Assembly: GCA_036346245.1 (NCBI GenBank)
Contig: CM070761.1
Location: 16,648,803 to 16,712,802, forward strand
Length of the DNA stretch: 64,000 nucleotides
Direction of reading: 5' to 3'
Origin: Bonia amplexicaulis
Taxonomy: Eukaryota > Streptophyta > Magnoliopsida > Poales > Poaceae
Shown here: positions 34,401 through 46,686 of the stretch, piece by piece
Layout: the number at the start of each line of letters is the position of its first letter
How positions within the stretch are numbered: the first letter of the stretch is position 1
Made by a program: the position numbers and the translations under genes
Notes under the pieces: model-generated
Told to the model about the DNA's origin: nothing
Database searches by the model: none
Seen by the model: the letters and a program-made list of their open reading frames with translations, nothing else

Positions 34401-36516
34401 GAGGATGCTAGAATCCGTTGCCTTTTAGTCCGTTTCATTTTGCGTCTTCCGTTGCGTCGATCCAAGTCCATTGCCATCTCTCTATCAGTTCATCAAAGCC
34501 GTATGAGTCCACAAATTTCTTGTCAGTCAGCCGATTGCTTTGCTAGCCACGTTCCATCCTTTTGGATGAGTGTGGTCCTCTTCTTCCTTTCGTATAGCCG
34601 TAGCTGCCCCTCTTCTCTTTGAGCCGCTGCAGATCGTAAAAGTCTTTATGATGCTGCCGCTTCTCTTTGAGCCGCCGCCCCGAACTTCTAAGGCCGCCGC
34701 ACTTCTTTTGCACCACACCTCCACTGCGCTTCTTCTGCACCGCACCGCCACCGTCTTGGGCTTCAATCTGTGCTGCTATGTTTCTATCTATCCCTCTTCG
34801 GTTTGATTTAACAAGCTCTCTCTACGTGTCACCTTCCACATCCTTTTCGTTGTATTACCGCAGTTGACTTTGCTTCTGCTTACCTCTACCTTCTCGGCCC
34901 ATGCACTCTGTGCTTTATAGACTGCCACACAATTTCGGATGGGAGGCGATCTTTCCCACATTTTTCCAAGAGCCACACGCTATGACGACATCTTCAAGAG
35001 TCGGACTTTGGATTTTCCCTATTTTAGTGTCAATCCTTTTCAAATGTAATGCTATTGCATACACATTACATTTGAGGGGGGTATTAAGGGTATTTCTGGT
35101 ATTGTACTTGTAGTCTAGGGTTTAGTATCTCTTGAGTCCTTGTACTATATATAGCCTCTTTGGGCTGTGCAATACAACTGATATTTATCCATCTCTTCTC
35201 CAAAGATAACACAAACAAGCACTACAAGCAGCATTGTGTAACTCAGCATAATAAGATGAGTAGACATAATGGCAGGACCGCAAGTAAGATATGAGTTAAT
35301 GACAACCCACATACACGTATGGCTCAGTTAACAAAGCACACGTACCTTGGAGTGCCTGTAGCAGCACTCTAGGACTCATGGATTCAGCAGTACCGCTCCT
35401 CAATCTTTCAATCAGATCAGCACATTTCCTGAACAATTTCCTCCCTTTTGAGTCCTCACTTAAACGAAATATCTTAAAAACATAGTCAAGTTCTCGTAAC
35501 AAGGCATCCCTGTCCCAACCAGGAGCACATTGTTGAAAGACATCCCTAACCCACCCCAGCAACTCGGATGTCCTTTGGCAGGCCTGGCACCGAAAAAGCA
35601 TCTCTGCATGGCCACTTCCATTCTTAATTGTCTTTCCAGTCCCAATCTGCCCATCACGAATTGCACAATCAGTGTGAGTCCAGTGAGAGCAGACATCACA
35701 CCCAATCCAGCGGCATGTATTGACTTCAAAATCAAACTTATTGCATATCACACACATGCAGAGGTTGCAAAAGCCGTTCCTATTGCCACATATATTGCAC
35801 CTACACTCCTCAGCAGGGAGAACACTCTGGCAAGCAATGTTCCGGCACCTCTTGTACAAGAAAACCTCTGCGAGACGGCTCTGGGGTATGTTAACACTTG
35901 GATGCAAAAATGCCTGGATTCCAGTCTTGATGGCAACAAGGATCTCCAGCTGCACATGGTGAGCCATCGAAAGCATGTTTGATGTCAAATCAACCCTACC
36001 CTGGACGAGCTTTTGAAGGTACAAGAACTCCTCAATATGGTGCGAACCACCAGTTCCTTCAAGAATCGATCGAAGCTCGGTCTTGATTTCTTCCAAGAGC
36101 TCCTCTGGCATAACCTTCATCTTGTCAGCAACCAGGTCAACCCTGTCCCGAGCAACCTCCCTAAGAGTCATCCTACCAGCACTTGGGATCCTACGAATGA
36201 CTTGAAGCTCAGACACACCATTGGTGACAACCTCCTTCTCCTTATCCGCTATTTTCACAGCTGCTGCAGCAGCAGGGCCACTGCTCTTGCTCGGCTCAAC
36301 AGGCCAGGTCTCACGGGAACTGGCGCTCTCGGTGGCAGAGTCATTCCCTGGATCAGAATTTGTTGACAGCGGCTCCTTCATGTCTGGCGAACCAACTTGC
36401 TCCGATGAGGCCAGAGAGAGGGACGTCTGCAGGCCTGGGGCACGGCCATTGTGGCGAGGAGGCGGCATCCCCTGCGGGGGCTGCTGATGGAAATTCGCAC
36501 CCGAGGAGGTTCCCAT
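31497..36516 (-). CDS. OBE: OBERON/PVIP-type PHD-finger protein
   Basis: Coding exons 36516-35346 (1171 nt) and 32119-31497 (623 nt) join (CAA G|AG) to 597 aa. The first ~100 residues are low-complexity Pro/Ser. Residues 110-220 form the conserved OBERON helical region (MTLREVARDRVDLVADKMKV). A Cys/His-rich PHD-type zinc region spans about 224-314 (CNICGN, CNLCMCVICNK, CDVCSHWTHTDCAIRDG, CQAC). Exon 2 encodes a long Glu/Lys/Gln-rich coiled coil (about 410-545) and a Met/Ser tail ending QQSK. In Arabidopsis, OBERON proteins are nuclear, PHD-containing regulators required for meristem establishment, and relatives (PVIP) were found as interactors of potyvirus VPg. The same role here is inferred. 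The 3.2-kb intron carries a complete miniature LTR element. The 5' UTR extends to about 37190, possibly with an intron. Confidence 0.93.
33150..33290. repeat. Local tandem duplication in the OBERON intron
   Basis: A block of about 70 bp beginning GATTTGCCAAAT and ending CTGCAGTGCATCGAGCTAC occurs twice with differences. The second copy has CTGCAGTGAATCGAGCTAC. Confidence 0.65.
33496..35211 (+). mobile_element. Complete miniature LTR element (TRIM/LARD-like) in the OBERON intron
   Basis: Two direct LTRs of 132 bp (33496-33627) and 130 bp (35082-35211) share TATTAA(A/G)GGTATTTCTGG starts and CAAAGATAACA ends. The flanks carry a perfect 5-bp duplication CAAAC (33491-33495, 35212-35216). A primer-binding site TAGTATCAGAGCC (33628-33640, one change from TGGTATCAGAGC) follows the left LTR, and a polypurine tract TTTGAGGGGGG (35071-35081) precedes the right. 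The 1.45-kb interior is GC-rich in its first half (33650-34300), with long frames on both strands but no gag/pol domain. The interior end (TTTTCCCTATTTTAGTGTCA) matches the element at 60772-62680 in inverse orientation. LTR divergence of only a few differences suggests a fairly recent insertion. Confidence 0.92.
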
Positions 36517-37190
36517 CCAAACTTAAAACCTAGACAAACCTACAAGAAACAACAAACTTTATCAATTATTTGCATAAAACTTGCCTCTTCAAGCATCAGC
36601 TCACGTCACCAAACAATAGCAGAACCTGTTCTCACATCATCCACTTATGTACTGGTGCTAGAGAAAAACAAGAGAACGAATTTCTAAGCTTATTTGCAGA
36701 ACACAATCTTAATCACCAACCAACTCCCTACACAAAACACCCAAAATTTCTCCCCTATGCTCATCGATTCAAGCTACGAACGGCGAACTTAGGCGAAATT
36801 CCCCTCAATTTCATCCAACAAAAACCTCAAATCGAACAACCAATCAATTCCTCCTAAAAAAAGAGGAATTTTTTTAGCAAAAAAAAAAAGCTCCAACGTA
36901 TCTAGCTCAGACGCAGCCCAGAAACGCCTCAACCCACCCTCCACAGACCCCAACCACACGAAACCCCCATGAAACCATCCTCGGATCCTCCCACCAAACG
37001 CCAACCTCTCGCGGAACCAGATCCAACCGCACCCACAAACCCCAGAACCACGGGTCAAACCTCAGGTCAAAGAGCACACCTCGGCGCGACGGACCAATCC
37101 ACGCGGGCGGCCCAGCCAACCAATCGCCGGCGGCAGAGGCTAGGGTTCCGCCTCCGCCGTCGCCTTAGACGAGAAGATTTTTTTTTTGTT
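36517..37190 (-). other. 5' leader and promoter-proximal region of the OBERON gene
   Basis: The stretch lies upstream of the start codon on the minus strand and ends in a GC-rich part with GGCTAGGGTTCCGCC (about 37138-37152) that looks like a transcription start zone. Open frames on the plus strand (36570-36857, 36969-37343) are unsupported. Any 5' UTR intron cannot be placed from sequence alone. Confidence 0.45.
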
Positions 37191-39275
37191 TGTTTGAAAA
37201 AGCTCCGAGCTCCAGCTCGACACTTCAGGGCTCAGTTTAGCATAAACAAGTTGAGTCAAGTAAGAATTTTAGCTCGATCCACCAACGTGAGTCGGCTCGG
37301 TCGGTTCAATCTAATTGGGTTCTATTGTAGCTTATGCAATTAGAAATTTTGATTTTGCAGTCATAATAGTATGTGTCATACTGTTCTTTCTCGTGGCTCT
37401 CTGATTGTTAAAGATTTTTGGTCTGTACCCATTGTTGAACTCATGTTACTCACAGAAATAGACTTTTTTGATCCAAAGTGTAAGCCGTGTTACCTCAGTA
37501 AGATACTCATGATGGCACTCCTCACCACCATGTATGTCGTCATGCTCACCTAGCTACCCTACTATAGAAGGTCTCATAGTGTGGTAAACGTAATTTTCTA
37601 ACTCTAATGGTGGCATTTTTCGATCCACTTGCATGTGATTAGTTTTACACTGAGGGATGCTGTGCGGTGGAAATAAGAGGGAATTAAAAGTTCTTTTCAT
37701 AGTTTGTATCTATACAAAAGCTGTAAAATTCTAAATAAACTTTACTAGAAGCATTCTCCAATCCGGAACATAACCTGAATGTTACTAAGCAATGCAGTAG
37801 AAATAGTGGATTGTAGTATACTGTCTTAGTCTAAATGTTTTGGAGCAACCTACAGCCGAGTATCTTCTCACAAACAATTCAAGCTCAAGCGAGCCTAATG
37901 ACCCGAGCTAAGCCACCTCCTTACCAAGCCAAACCAACTCGATATCCACCCCTAGTTGGCCCGTTCAACATTGATGTGCATTTTGGTTTTGGCTATGTTT
38001 TTTTGTGTTTTTTTAACTGAAATGATCCTATAGTGATAGTTAGTTTTTTTAAAGTATTCAACAAAAAATAAATAAAAATAGAAAAAAAATCAAAAACGAC
38101 GTTATATCTTTATAGATAATGCAAAAGAAAAAGGGGAAAAAGAAATAAAAAACCACGTTAAGAAGTTAGCGCTTCATAAACGGTTTTTGGCTTCAGAAGT
38201 TAGAAGCTGTTTGGACCCGGTGAGAAAGTTTGTGATTTTCTTTGTCTCTTTTGATTTTGAAAATTTGTTGGATTTGTGATGATGTTTCTTTTAAAGTAGA
38301 TCTTAAGTCGTCGGGGCAAAATAAATTTTTTTCAAAAATTGGTACTAACAGTAAAACCCAGTTTGGAACGCGGGTAAAAGGTGGATCCGGTGGAGGGTAT
38401 ATATCTCAATCAGTGTTGTAGAGTACAATTTGTTCATGCTCTTCTTTTGCATAGTTTATTCACAGAGAAAGGTTACAAAAAACGCAGGATAACGCCTTTT
38501 CCATAAGATAGAGCGCACATCCTTGATCGCGTGATCTCTCTCTTTTGTTCAGCGTAAACCGCGTGGCAGTTCTCCTATCAGAGGATGATATTTTTCAGCG
38601 TAATCCATTGGCTTCCTTTTCAGCTTCAGTAGGATCCATGCAGAGATGACCCTGCATTACTCATCAATATGCTATCGCTAGCAAAACCTTACAAGAAGTT
38701 TCCGGTGAACATGGAAATGAGTTTGAATACTGTGCGAGAAGATAGTGCGCGTCATGGAATCTTTAAAGAGTGTTGGCTCCAACTGCCCATCTAAAGACCT
38801 ATTCAGAGTCTGATCCATTTTGTTGCTCTGATATGTCACAGGATGCATGATCACCAACACCAAGCAAGTGCTTGTATGGTCAGTAATTTCCAAGGCAGAT
38901 ACAGGTACAACCAACCAGGAGCGACACTGCAGCTCAAGATCTAGGAGAACAATAACACAAAAAAGAGAGAGATCTCTTCCGGAGTTCAGGCTTGAGGGCA
39001 AGCAGCCCTAGTGAACTGAGAGCAACCATCTGCACAATATATGTATGTTCTTGACTTCTTGTTGTCTACACCAGGTTACAATCTCAGATTCTCAACCCTA
39101 TATATGAAAAACAAATCAACAAATACACACAGCACACTGCTACGACAGCTAAAAGAGCTCCCTGGACCATTGAGGACTACTAAGGTACATTGTGTTGCTT
39201 CTTCTGACTTACAAAGTTGGCGTGGGAAGGGAACAGCGCAGCACAACGGCTGGGCAGCAGCTGACGGCGAAGCTG
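37191..39275. other. Intergenic DNA and 3' UTR of the SAM-domain gene
   Basis: 37191-38600 is AT-rich and gene-free. 37985-38215 looks like a degraded family-B type MITE (A-rich interior, GGTTTTTGGCTTCAGAAGTT end). Part of 38650-39275 is probably the 3' UTR of the SAM-domain gene on the minus strand. The 107-codon minus frame at 38678-39001 and the plus frame at 39041-39484 have no domain; the latter is antisense to the last SAM exon. Confidence 0.45.
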
Positions 39276-42143
39276 TTAAGGTTCGAGCTTCAGGGAGACG
39301 ACTCGGGACTGCCGGTTCCGCTTGGCCACCCTCACGAACACTACTGATAGGCATGACGGCGCCCACCATGGCTTGCGGATTTCTTGCTCCCCTTTCAGGC
39401 AGGCAACTGGGGAATAATTTAAGCAGGAGTAAGGGCAGACGATCAGTTAAGCATTTTGAGATGTACACAACTACACATGCATGACAGATAGGGAATATCA
39501 GGTTATCTCCAGATTCCAGCAGGACAAACTATTTGAAAAAAGGGAAGTAAGGACATAAGCAGAATGGTAGCACTTATCAATTATCATACTTCCAAGGATT
39601 GAAACAGATTAGTAGCTTCCGTTGTACTTTCTTATTGCTTATTGCCTTGCACCCCATGTAATTGCATTTCTCAAAGGTTCGGTATTCGGTAAACAAATGA
39701 CACTTGACATAATATTCTGGGTTACTGTTGCTGTGCTAAATGTACTGAGCTCAAACCACATTCTGAAGATTAGGGATCCATAAAAGTAAAATAGGCATGT
39801 GATTATGTAACTATGATGTTTAATTTGTTGCTGAACTTTGAAATGGATCATGCTTAATTAAATCAAACTGTGTCTTTTTCCGGAGAAGGGAAGCACGTTG
39901 TTATTCACATAATAAGGATTAATGACAATGCTAGACGTGATATAATACCACCATAAAGCTTGTCACGCACTACAGAAAACTGTCTGCCTGTCATTAATTT
40001 CTTTTTTGATGGGAAACAGGCAAACAGTAAGAAATTTAACAACGCCAAGTTGCCAACATGGAGTACAATGATTTTGCATCAACATCTAAAAATTGATAAA
40101 TGAGCTGCTTAGAGCTTTACTTGGCTATTTTGATTATTTCATTCACTGAAAATAGATAAGTAATGTTTGGAAAAGAAATTCATTTTTCACTAGCTGCTTG
40201 CAACATGCTTTGTTAACCCAAAATTCAACTGAAAAAGTTTGAACTGTGACAAGAATATGCATAGGCAAAATCTTTCTTCAAAGCTAAAGACTAAAGTAGG
40301 CAGCAGAAATTCGAACCTTTAATGCGCCTCAACTCTTTACAAAGTGTGATAAAATCTCCCCATTTCATATGGCTCCGCCTGATAAATCGCAGAATCTGCT
40401 CTGTAGTAAACATGGACAGGCTTTCTAGGTACTCTCCATTGACACCATTTTCTTCAAATGCCTGGCGATAGCCACCAAGATTTATCTCTTCCAACCATAA
40501 CCCCACATCCTGCAAGTGAACAATTACTTTATCAGGGGGATACATATTATCTTGAACTCGAAGCAACAATCTAGAGCTTATGCCATTGAATTTAGCTTTT
40601 TTACTAAGAAATGCTCTATGCTGGTCTATTGTCAGAAGAGAAGCACCATAGCTAGTTAGGTTAAAAAATTAGTGAAAAATTGGGGGAAAACTGGAATTCC
40701 AGAGTGTTATTTCAGGCCATATTAGCGATGCTTCTATTGCACATTAACATTTTTTTCTGTCATAAAAGAAGAACCTGCAAGATATGTACAATAATAATCA
40801 TTTCCCCAATGTCCTCTGCTGCAACCAAATGAAACATTCAACCCAAAATAGCACATTTTGTTTCTGAAATATACAGGATCATTTCCATTTCAAAACTTGT
40901 CTTCTGCTTCTGTATCACCCGGTGATCCAGAAGGTGGCCTGGGCGGCCGCCCAGGCGCCGTCTAGTCGCTGGGCGGCATGGCTCAGCCATGCCTCAGGTG
41001 TTAGTCGGCTGCGTGGGTGGCGAGGCAGTCCAAGGAGGTGGTAGGCGGGCTCGGCGCAGCGGTTGGCTGGGCGGCTGTGCCATTCAAGCAGCACCGAGGC
41101 AATAGAGTCGGCCGCCTAGGCACCCTAGGCGGAGATCAGAGGAGGGGTATAAGTAACAGAGGGAGGGAGGGGAAAAGTTACTAGTGGAATGACCACGATT
41201 CAGGGGCGCCGCACAGGGGGTTAGGGTTTCCTCACGCACAGGGCGGCCGCTGCCAACTCGCCGGATTCCCCATTGCCGACTCACCGGATTCCCCATCGCC
41301 CAGGTGCGTCGTCTTCTTTGCTTCGCCTTCTTCCCTCTGCCCGTGCCGCCGTGCGCCTTCTTCTCCGCCTCCTCTACCCTCTGTTGTCGCTCCCTCTGCT
41401 CGTAGCCTGCGAGGAGAAACGCAGGACCCTAGCCGAGAAGGCCACAAAGGCACCGGCGTAGGGAGAAATGGACAACGCCGGCTGCCGGCGGAGATCAGGA
41501 TTCAGGAGTTGGCGATGGAGGGAGGGAGAAGGGGCCGACGGAGATGGCGATGGAGTGAGGGAGAAGGCGCCGGCGGAGATGGCGCCGTCGGCGTCGGGCT
41601 CAGTCTCTCAGCGACTCAGCCCGTCGGCCGGATTTTATTATCACTCACTCACTCAAAACTCAGTTAATTAGTTCACTGAGTACTACAATACTACTACATG
41701 GCATTTTTTGTCAAAGTTCTTTGCAAGTTAACTACATGCTGGTTTGCAATTGAGTATACTAGTAGTAAATAGTAATTAAGAATTATGATATGGCCAGCTA
41801 ATTTATATGGCGCTTTTAATTTTATGACTCCACTTTGAGTAAATAGTAATTATGAATGCAGTATGTCTCTCATGCATGCAATTTACTAGTATTTTAGTAA
41901 TTCATTTATTTGTATTTACTAATTAGGATGTCATCTGTTGCGTCGGCGCTAGAGGTGAGCACCACCGAAGATAGCCTCAAGAGGAAGTAGGGTGGGAATT
42001 TGGTGTGTTGGTGAATCCAAACAACTGGACAAGGTGAAATGCATTTTATGTGATAAAGTTGTTTCCGGTGGGATCTATGTGATAAAGTTGTGTCGGTGAA
42101 TCCAAACAACTTGGACACCATGCCAAAGTTAGTCTCCTAGGTC

Positions 42144-42174
<31 letters not shown>

Positions 42175-44406
42175 TACTTGCCGCCTGCCTAGTAATTAGC
42201 GCCTACTTGAACCTTGGTATCACTACCGTTGCTGCCAAACAATTTGTAGTTCCTAGAAAGAAATGAACTGAATATTGCTACAAAGACGGAGGGCTCAATG
42301 CAATAGCTCGCATGCCACCCTACCCACCCCAACCCACAATAAAGCTGGAAAAGGAGGCATGCCCATAAGTATGGCAATTGGAGCTTGCCCAAAGTGCAGA
42401 ACTGCATATCGTTGATAATATTGGACATGCCGTTTCACAATCAGAGTAGCACCATGTGTATATTTTTTTTTAAAAGCAATTCATGCCTATGAAATTTATA
42501 AGGGGTGTAAGTTTGGAGGACAGAGTTAGCAGCCAACAAGTTTTGTGGGGACATCAAACTTTGGCAAAAAGGAATCTTGCGCACCACTGGTGGCCATTTA
42601 TGTGAAGAAAAGAGGGACATGGCTTGCTCGTAAACCACTGGGAATCTGGGATGATCTGGTCACAAAAGAACTTATAAAAAAGATCTATTCAATACAGCAC
42701 CAAAGTTTTGACAATGCTTAAGCTCTCTATCCCAGCCATCATTTTTCATCCGGGACACCTTTTCAATACTAAACCTATAGTTCCCTCTTCCAACAATGCC
42801 TTTCTCTACTGCAAATAATTGCCTTGACAAGTAACCATGCTTTTGCAGTGTTTGCCAAATCATCTCATAGTCGAGCAGCATAAAAGGCTTTGTCCAACTT
42901 GTGCAAGGTACGAATCAGCTCCTTACCTTTTGCCTACCTAGCTAAAAGCCTAAAACATATGTTTAGCTCGGTAGAACAAAAAGAGGCCAGTTTTATTTGC
43001 CTATCAGGCTATGTAGGCCATTTGTTCTAGGAGAAGCTTGCCAAACTGGGAGAGCAGAGCACCAAATGTGGCTTTCATACCAAAAACAGGAGTGTTCATT
43101 TTCTCTCTCAAAGATAGGTTCATCAGGTGTCAAGAACAGGAAAATCAGTTTCAACGTAAGAAATCAAATTTGTTCCAAAATAAAAAGAAAATAACCCATA
43201 AGTACCAACATTGCTCGCCATACATAACTAGAGAACCAAAGAGCTCACCCTGTTAGGCTAGATTCAGCCAGAAGAGGCTTCTCCATACTGAAAGACAAAA
43301 TGGCTAAAGTTGATTCAGGCGTTCAGCACGTGCACTTTCCCAGCCCCTCTCCCCCTTCCTCCATTTATGGTGGTGCTATTATTCTCAGACAACAAGGATA
43401 TATAGTATAACGTTTTACGGCAGTGCAATTTATTTAGTTTTAAGTCATTGCACTATTGGCTCTCTGTTTGCGCTATCTATAAGCAGAAAACCTACACTAA
43501 CACATCTAAAGGTGAATAAAGAAATAGTTTGTATTATATTACACACGGAAAGCGTTCCTTGCCAACGTCCCAGTTTTGTGATCCTGTAAACCGAAAAAAA
43601 TTCCCTTTGAAAGTAAAGGTTTATCATAGTATGTGAAATTGCACAGAGTAGTAAATCATCCGCACTGAAAGTTAGTGGAAGCTACAGCATGAGCCATACA
43701 GATTAATCAGCAAAAGTCATAGAAAGGACTATTTTCGAATTCTATATCCTACTAGTCACGCAAATGTGACAAGACATAAGCAAAAGCAAATTATGATCTT
43801 ACTCATAAAGAATGTACTAATTGGAGGAAAGTAAAAGATAAGGGGGAAGGTACTCCAAGTACCATATATGTATAATGACTATCTCATCTCAATCCCTTAG
43901 CTCAAGTGTCACTATCATGAAAAATAGAGGGGCATTAAAGCTGTAATGCAAAAGAAGACTCAAAGCTAAGGCAAGATAAAGCAACATTCCGAAATCAAAG
44001 AATTATCTTCAAGAAAAAAATCATATGATGTATTTCCAAATCGCCCTCAACAAAGTCCCATACTAAAGCCTATTTTGTTGCCAATACACAATAAAGGTAT
44101 TAAATTTCCAAAATAGCATTAAGATAACGGCACAAATAAGTAGAACAAATATTAGTGCGTACTGCCACCACAATCCATATGAAGAAACCAAACAGGTACA
44201 CGTTTTTCGAATCCAAACAACGAGAATAAATTCCTCTAACAAAACATAACTGGAAAGAATGAACAATGGAGAAAACCACACATTAAATTTCACACAAAAA
44301 AGTACATGTATTTACAAGAAAGATCTGAAAAACTGAAATGAACTAAGGGCACCTCCACAGTCCAGATGAAGAAATCCAGAGGCTCCGGCGACCGTCCCCG
44401 GCTCAT
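39276..44406 (-). CDS. Small SAM-domain protein (125 aa), function unknown
   Basis: Exons 44406-44353 (54 nt), 40509-40317 (193 nt) and 39406-39276 (131 nt) join in frame to 125 aa. The protein opens MSRGRSPEPLDFFIWTVE, then carries a sterile alpha motif over about residues 17-85 (DVGLWLEEINLGGYRQAF, NGEYLESL, EQILRFI, GDFITLCKELRRIK). It ends in a short basic tail with PWWAPSCLSVVFVRVAKR and a terminal SLKLEP. Plant SAM domains usually mediate homo- or hetero-oligomerisation or RNA binding. I recall close plant relatives of the same short length, but no assigned role. The first exon is only 18 codons, and a 3.8-kb intron separates it from the SAM exon. That intron contains a hAT element. The splice sites are GT-AG. 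The antisense frame at 44366-44701 starting MKKSRGSGD is a shadow of exon 1. Confidence 0.88.
40920..42216 (+). mobile_element. Decayed hAT-like element in the SAM gene intron
   Basis: The flanks carry an 8-bp duplication with one mismatch: GTATCACC at 40912-40919 and GTATCACT at 42217-42224. The ends CGGTGATCCAG and, inverted, CAAGGTTCAAG are weakly similar. The subterminal regions carry CGCCTAGGCG/GCCTAGGC motifs (41107-41130, 42140-42175) like the hAT element at 10996-11600. The interior holds a zinc-finger relic (41928-42075). The 1.3-kb element lies in the first intron of the SAM-domain gene. Confidence 0.6.
41928..42075 (+). pseudogene. Relic of a hAT transposase BED-type zinc finger
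   Basis: The stretch starts with an ATG (MSSVASALEVSTTEDSLKRK) and then hits an in-frame stop. In a shifted frame it reads WEFGVLVNPNN, and after a one-base deletion DKVKCILCDKVVSGGIY. The order of an aromatic start, VKCxLC and K-V-SGGI is that of the N-terminal BED finger of plant hAT transposases. A partial repeat of AATCCAAACAACTTGGAC follows at about 42098. With a stop and a frameshift it cannot be functional. No downstream dimerisation region is present. Confidence 0.65.
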
Positions 44407-45173
44407 CTCCGCCCTCCTCCCCAACGACGGCGAGATCCTCCACCTGCAAACAGATTACCCCCTCCCAGATCAAGAAATGGCTCTCCCAAGAACACCTCCC
44501 CCCCCAAAAAAAAAAGAAAAAAGAAGAAGAAGAAAGAGCAAGAAAATACCGTTCTTGGACCCGAGAAGATGGAATATTAGCGCTGCACGCTCGATCTCAT
44601 CTGCCCAGGAGGAAGGGGAGGGAGAGGAGTGCTCACGTAACCGTGTAATGGGGGCGTGGCCGCGTGCAATGGAGCTGCGAGAGGTGGCGACTAGCGAGTA
44701 GTGGCAACGAGAGAGAGAGCGCAATAGGGTGCTTTCGCCTTCCTTATGAATGGGGAGAAAAAGGAAAAGAACGGTGAGATGTGCACTTCTCATGTTTTTT
44801 TGTAGAACCTCTCAGATCTGGGAATTTTGTTTTTGGTCCAGAAAGTGAAGATTTCATTCGTAAAATTGGATATTTGGATTAATTTCAAAACGGTTAGTAT
44901 GCTTTTTTAGTGAGGATGATTATCATATATGCTGTCTTTTTTCAGAACCTTGTGATTTTATTTAGCATTTTGTCTTGTACTCGAAAGTTGAAACCTTTGC
45001 TGTTGAATGTTGATACGGATTTCTTTCGATGGAATTTTTTGGTTCAAGCTGTCTTTGCTATAGAGGCTCCGTTCCAAACGATTTTCTGCTTTTGACTTCT
45101 AAAACGCATTGGCTTCTTTATTTTGTCTCTTTTTAGTTTTTTATTTTTTCTCTTATTACTTTGTATTGTTCAT
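44407..45173. other. Upstream region of the SAM gene and intergenic DNA
   Basis: 44407-44740 includes the 5' leader of the SAM gene (minus strand), with a GCGCTCTCTCTCTCGTTGCC pyrimidine tract near 44725. No clear TATA box was identified. The remainder is AT-rich and gene-free, with a weak family-A-like piece near 45090. Confidence 0.4.
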
Positions 45174-45420
45174 TGTTATAGGGATGACCCAATCCTCCAT
45201 GACTGAGCGCGCGTCAAGACTTCGTCCCTCCGTCGACTTCATCGACGCCAGTCCGGAGGGTGGGGGGACGGGGCGAGCACTTCAAGGACTTCTTCCAGCC
45301 ACTGACTTCGTTAGCACCATCCAACCACCGCGTGGTCATGCCTTCGTCTGACCACCTCGCAGTCGACACTTTGTCCGGCTACCTCGTAATCGTGATTTCG
45401 TTCGACTACATCGGGGTCTA

Positions 45421-46020
45421 AAAAATCACACGATGGCATCGTGTCCCGGCGTACTCTACGGAGTACAAAACGTAGGGAACTCAGCCGTCCTGAGCGACTC
45501 TTTGGAGTATAAAACATCGCACGACGGCCTTGTGCCCCGTCGTACTCTATGGAGTTTAAGCGACGGGAACTCAGCCATCCCGAGCAGCACTATGGAGTAT
45601 AAAAAAATCGCACGACGGCCTCGCGCCCTGATGTACTCTGAGGGGTATGAAGCGTCGGAAACTCAGCTGTCCCAGGCAACTCTAGGGAGTATAAAGCACT
45701 GGGAACTCAGCCATCCCAGGCGATTCTACGAAGTATAAAAAAATCGCATCGCAGCCTCACGCCTCCGCGTACTTTGCAGAGTATAAAGCACCGGGAACTC
45801 AACCGTCCCGTGCAACTCTACAGAGTATTAAAAATCACACGACAGTCTCGTGCCCCGGCATACTCTGCGAAGTATAAAGCACCGGGAACTCAACCGTCAC
45901 ATGCAACTCTACAGAGTATTAAAAAATCACACGACAGTCTCGTGCCCCGGCATATTCTGCGAAGTATAAAGTGCCAGGAACTCAACCGTCGCGGGCAACT
46001 ATACAGAGTATAAAAAATCG
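45421..46020. repeat. Tandem array of ~90-bp units
   Basis: Units start with AAAAATCRCACGAYGGC at about 45421, 45511, 45601, 45738, 45831, 45921 and 46010, so the spacing is 89-93 bp with one longer unit. Each contains CCCCGGCGTACTCTRYGGAG, TATAAAGCACCGGGAACTCA and CCGTCCC. The two halves of each unit (each ending GAGTATAAA) resemble each other, so a ~45-bp ancestral unit is likely. Confidence 0.85.
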
Positions 46021-46074
46021 TACGGTGGCCTCACTAGGGAGTCCGTCGCGCCGTTTAGTCCACCCGCCTCACGG

Positions 46075-46558
46075 TCAAGACTTCGTCCGACCACCTCATG
46101 ATCGTTGATATTTGGTCCGACTACCCCGTGGTCGGGACTTCGTCCGACCTCACAGTGGTCATAATAAACATTACGTTCGACCGCCTCGCTGTCGAGACTT
46201 CGTCCGATCACATCATGGTCATTGATGTTTTGTCCAACCACATCGTGGTCGTCGATGTTTTGTCCGACCGCCCGTGGTCGTGACTTCGTTCGACCACATA
46301 GTGGTCGTAGACGCTTCGTCCGACCTCGTGGTTATTGATGCTTTGTCCGACCGCCTCACAGTCGTTACCTTGTCCGACCCCCTGCGGTCGTTGCTTCGTC
46401 CGACCACATCGTGGTCGTAGATGTTTTGTCCAACCGCCTCGCGGTCGAAACTTCATCCGACCACATCATGGTCGTAGATGCTTCATTTGACCACCTCGCG
46501 GTCGAGACTTCGTCTGTCCACCTTGTGTTCATTGACATTTTGTTCAACCGCCTCGCGG
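46075..46558. repeat. Array of ~30-bp palindromic units, first block
   Basis: About 16 units of the form CTTCGTCCGACCACATCGTG then GTCGTAGATG are present. Each unit centres on the palindrome GACCAC-N3-GTGGTC, in which a few bases separate complementary arms. Many units retain both arms. A few more units occur at 45310-45420. Confidence 0.85.
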
Positions 46559-46686
46559 GAAGGAGCGTGCGCTTCAAGACTTCGTCCCGTTGTCAGCTTC
46601 GTCGATGCCAGTTCGAAGGGTGGGGATAAAGTGCACGCTTCATGTACTTCGTCCACCGCTGGCTTCATCGGCAACTGTCCAACCAC

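Noticed and set aside
44366..44701. Plus-strand 111-codon frame beginning MKKSRGSGD
   Set aside because: It is antisense to the first exon and leader of the SAM-domain gene, and the minus strand gives a consistent spliced protein.
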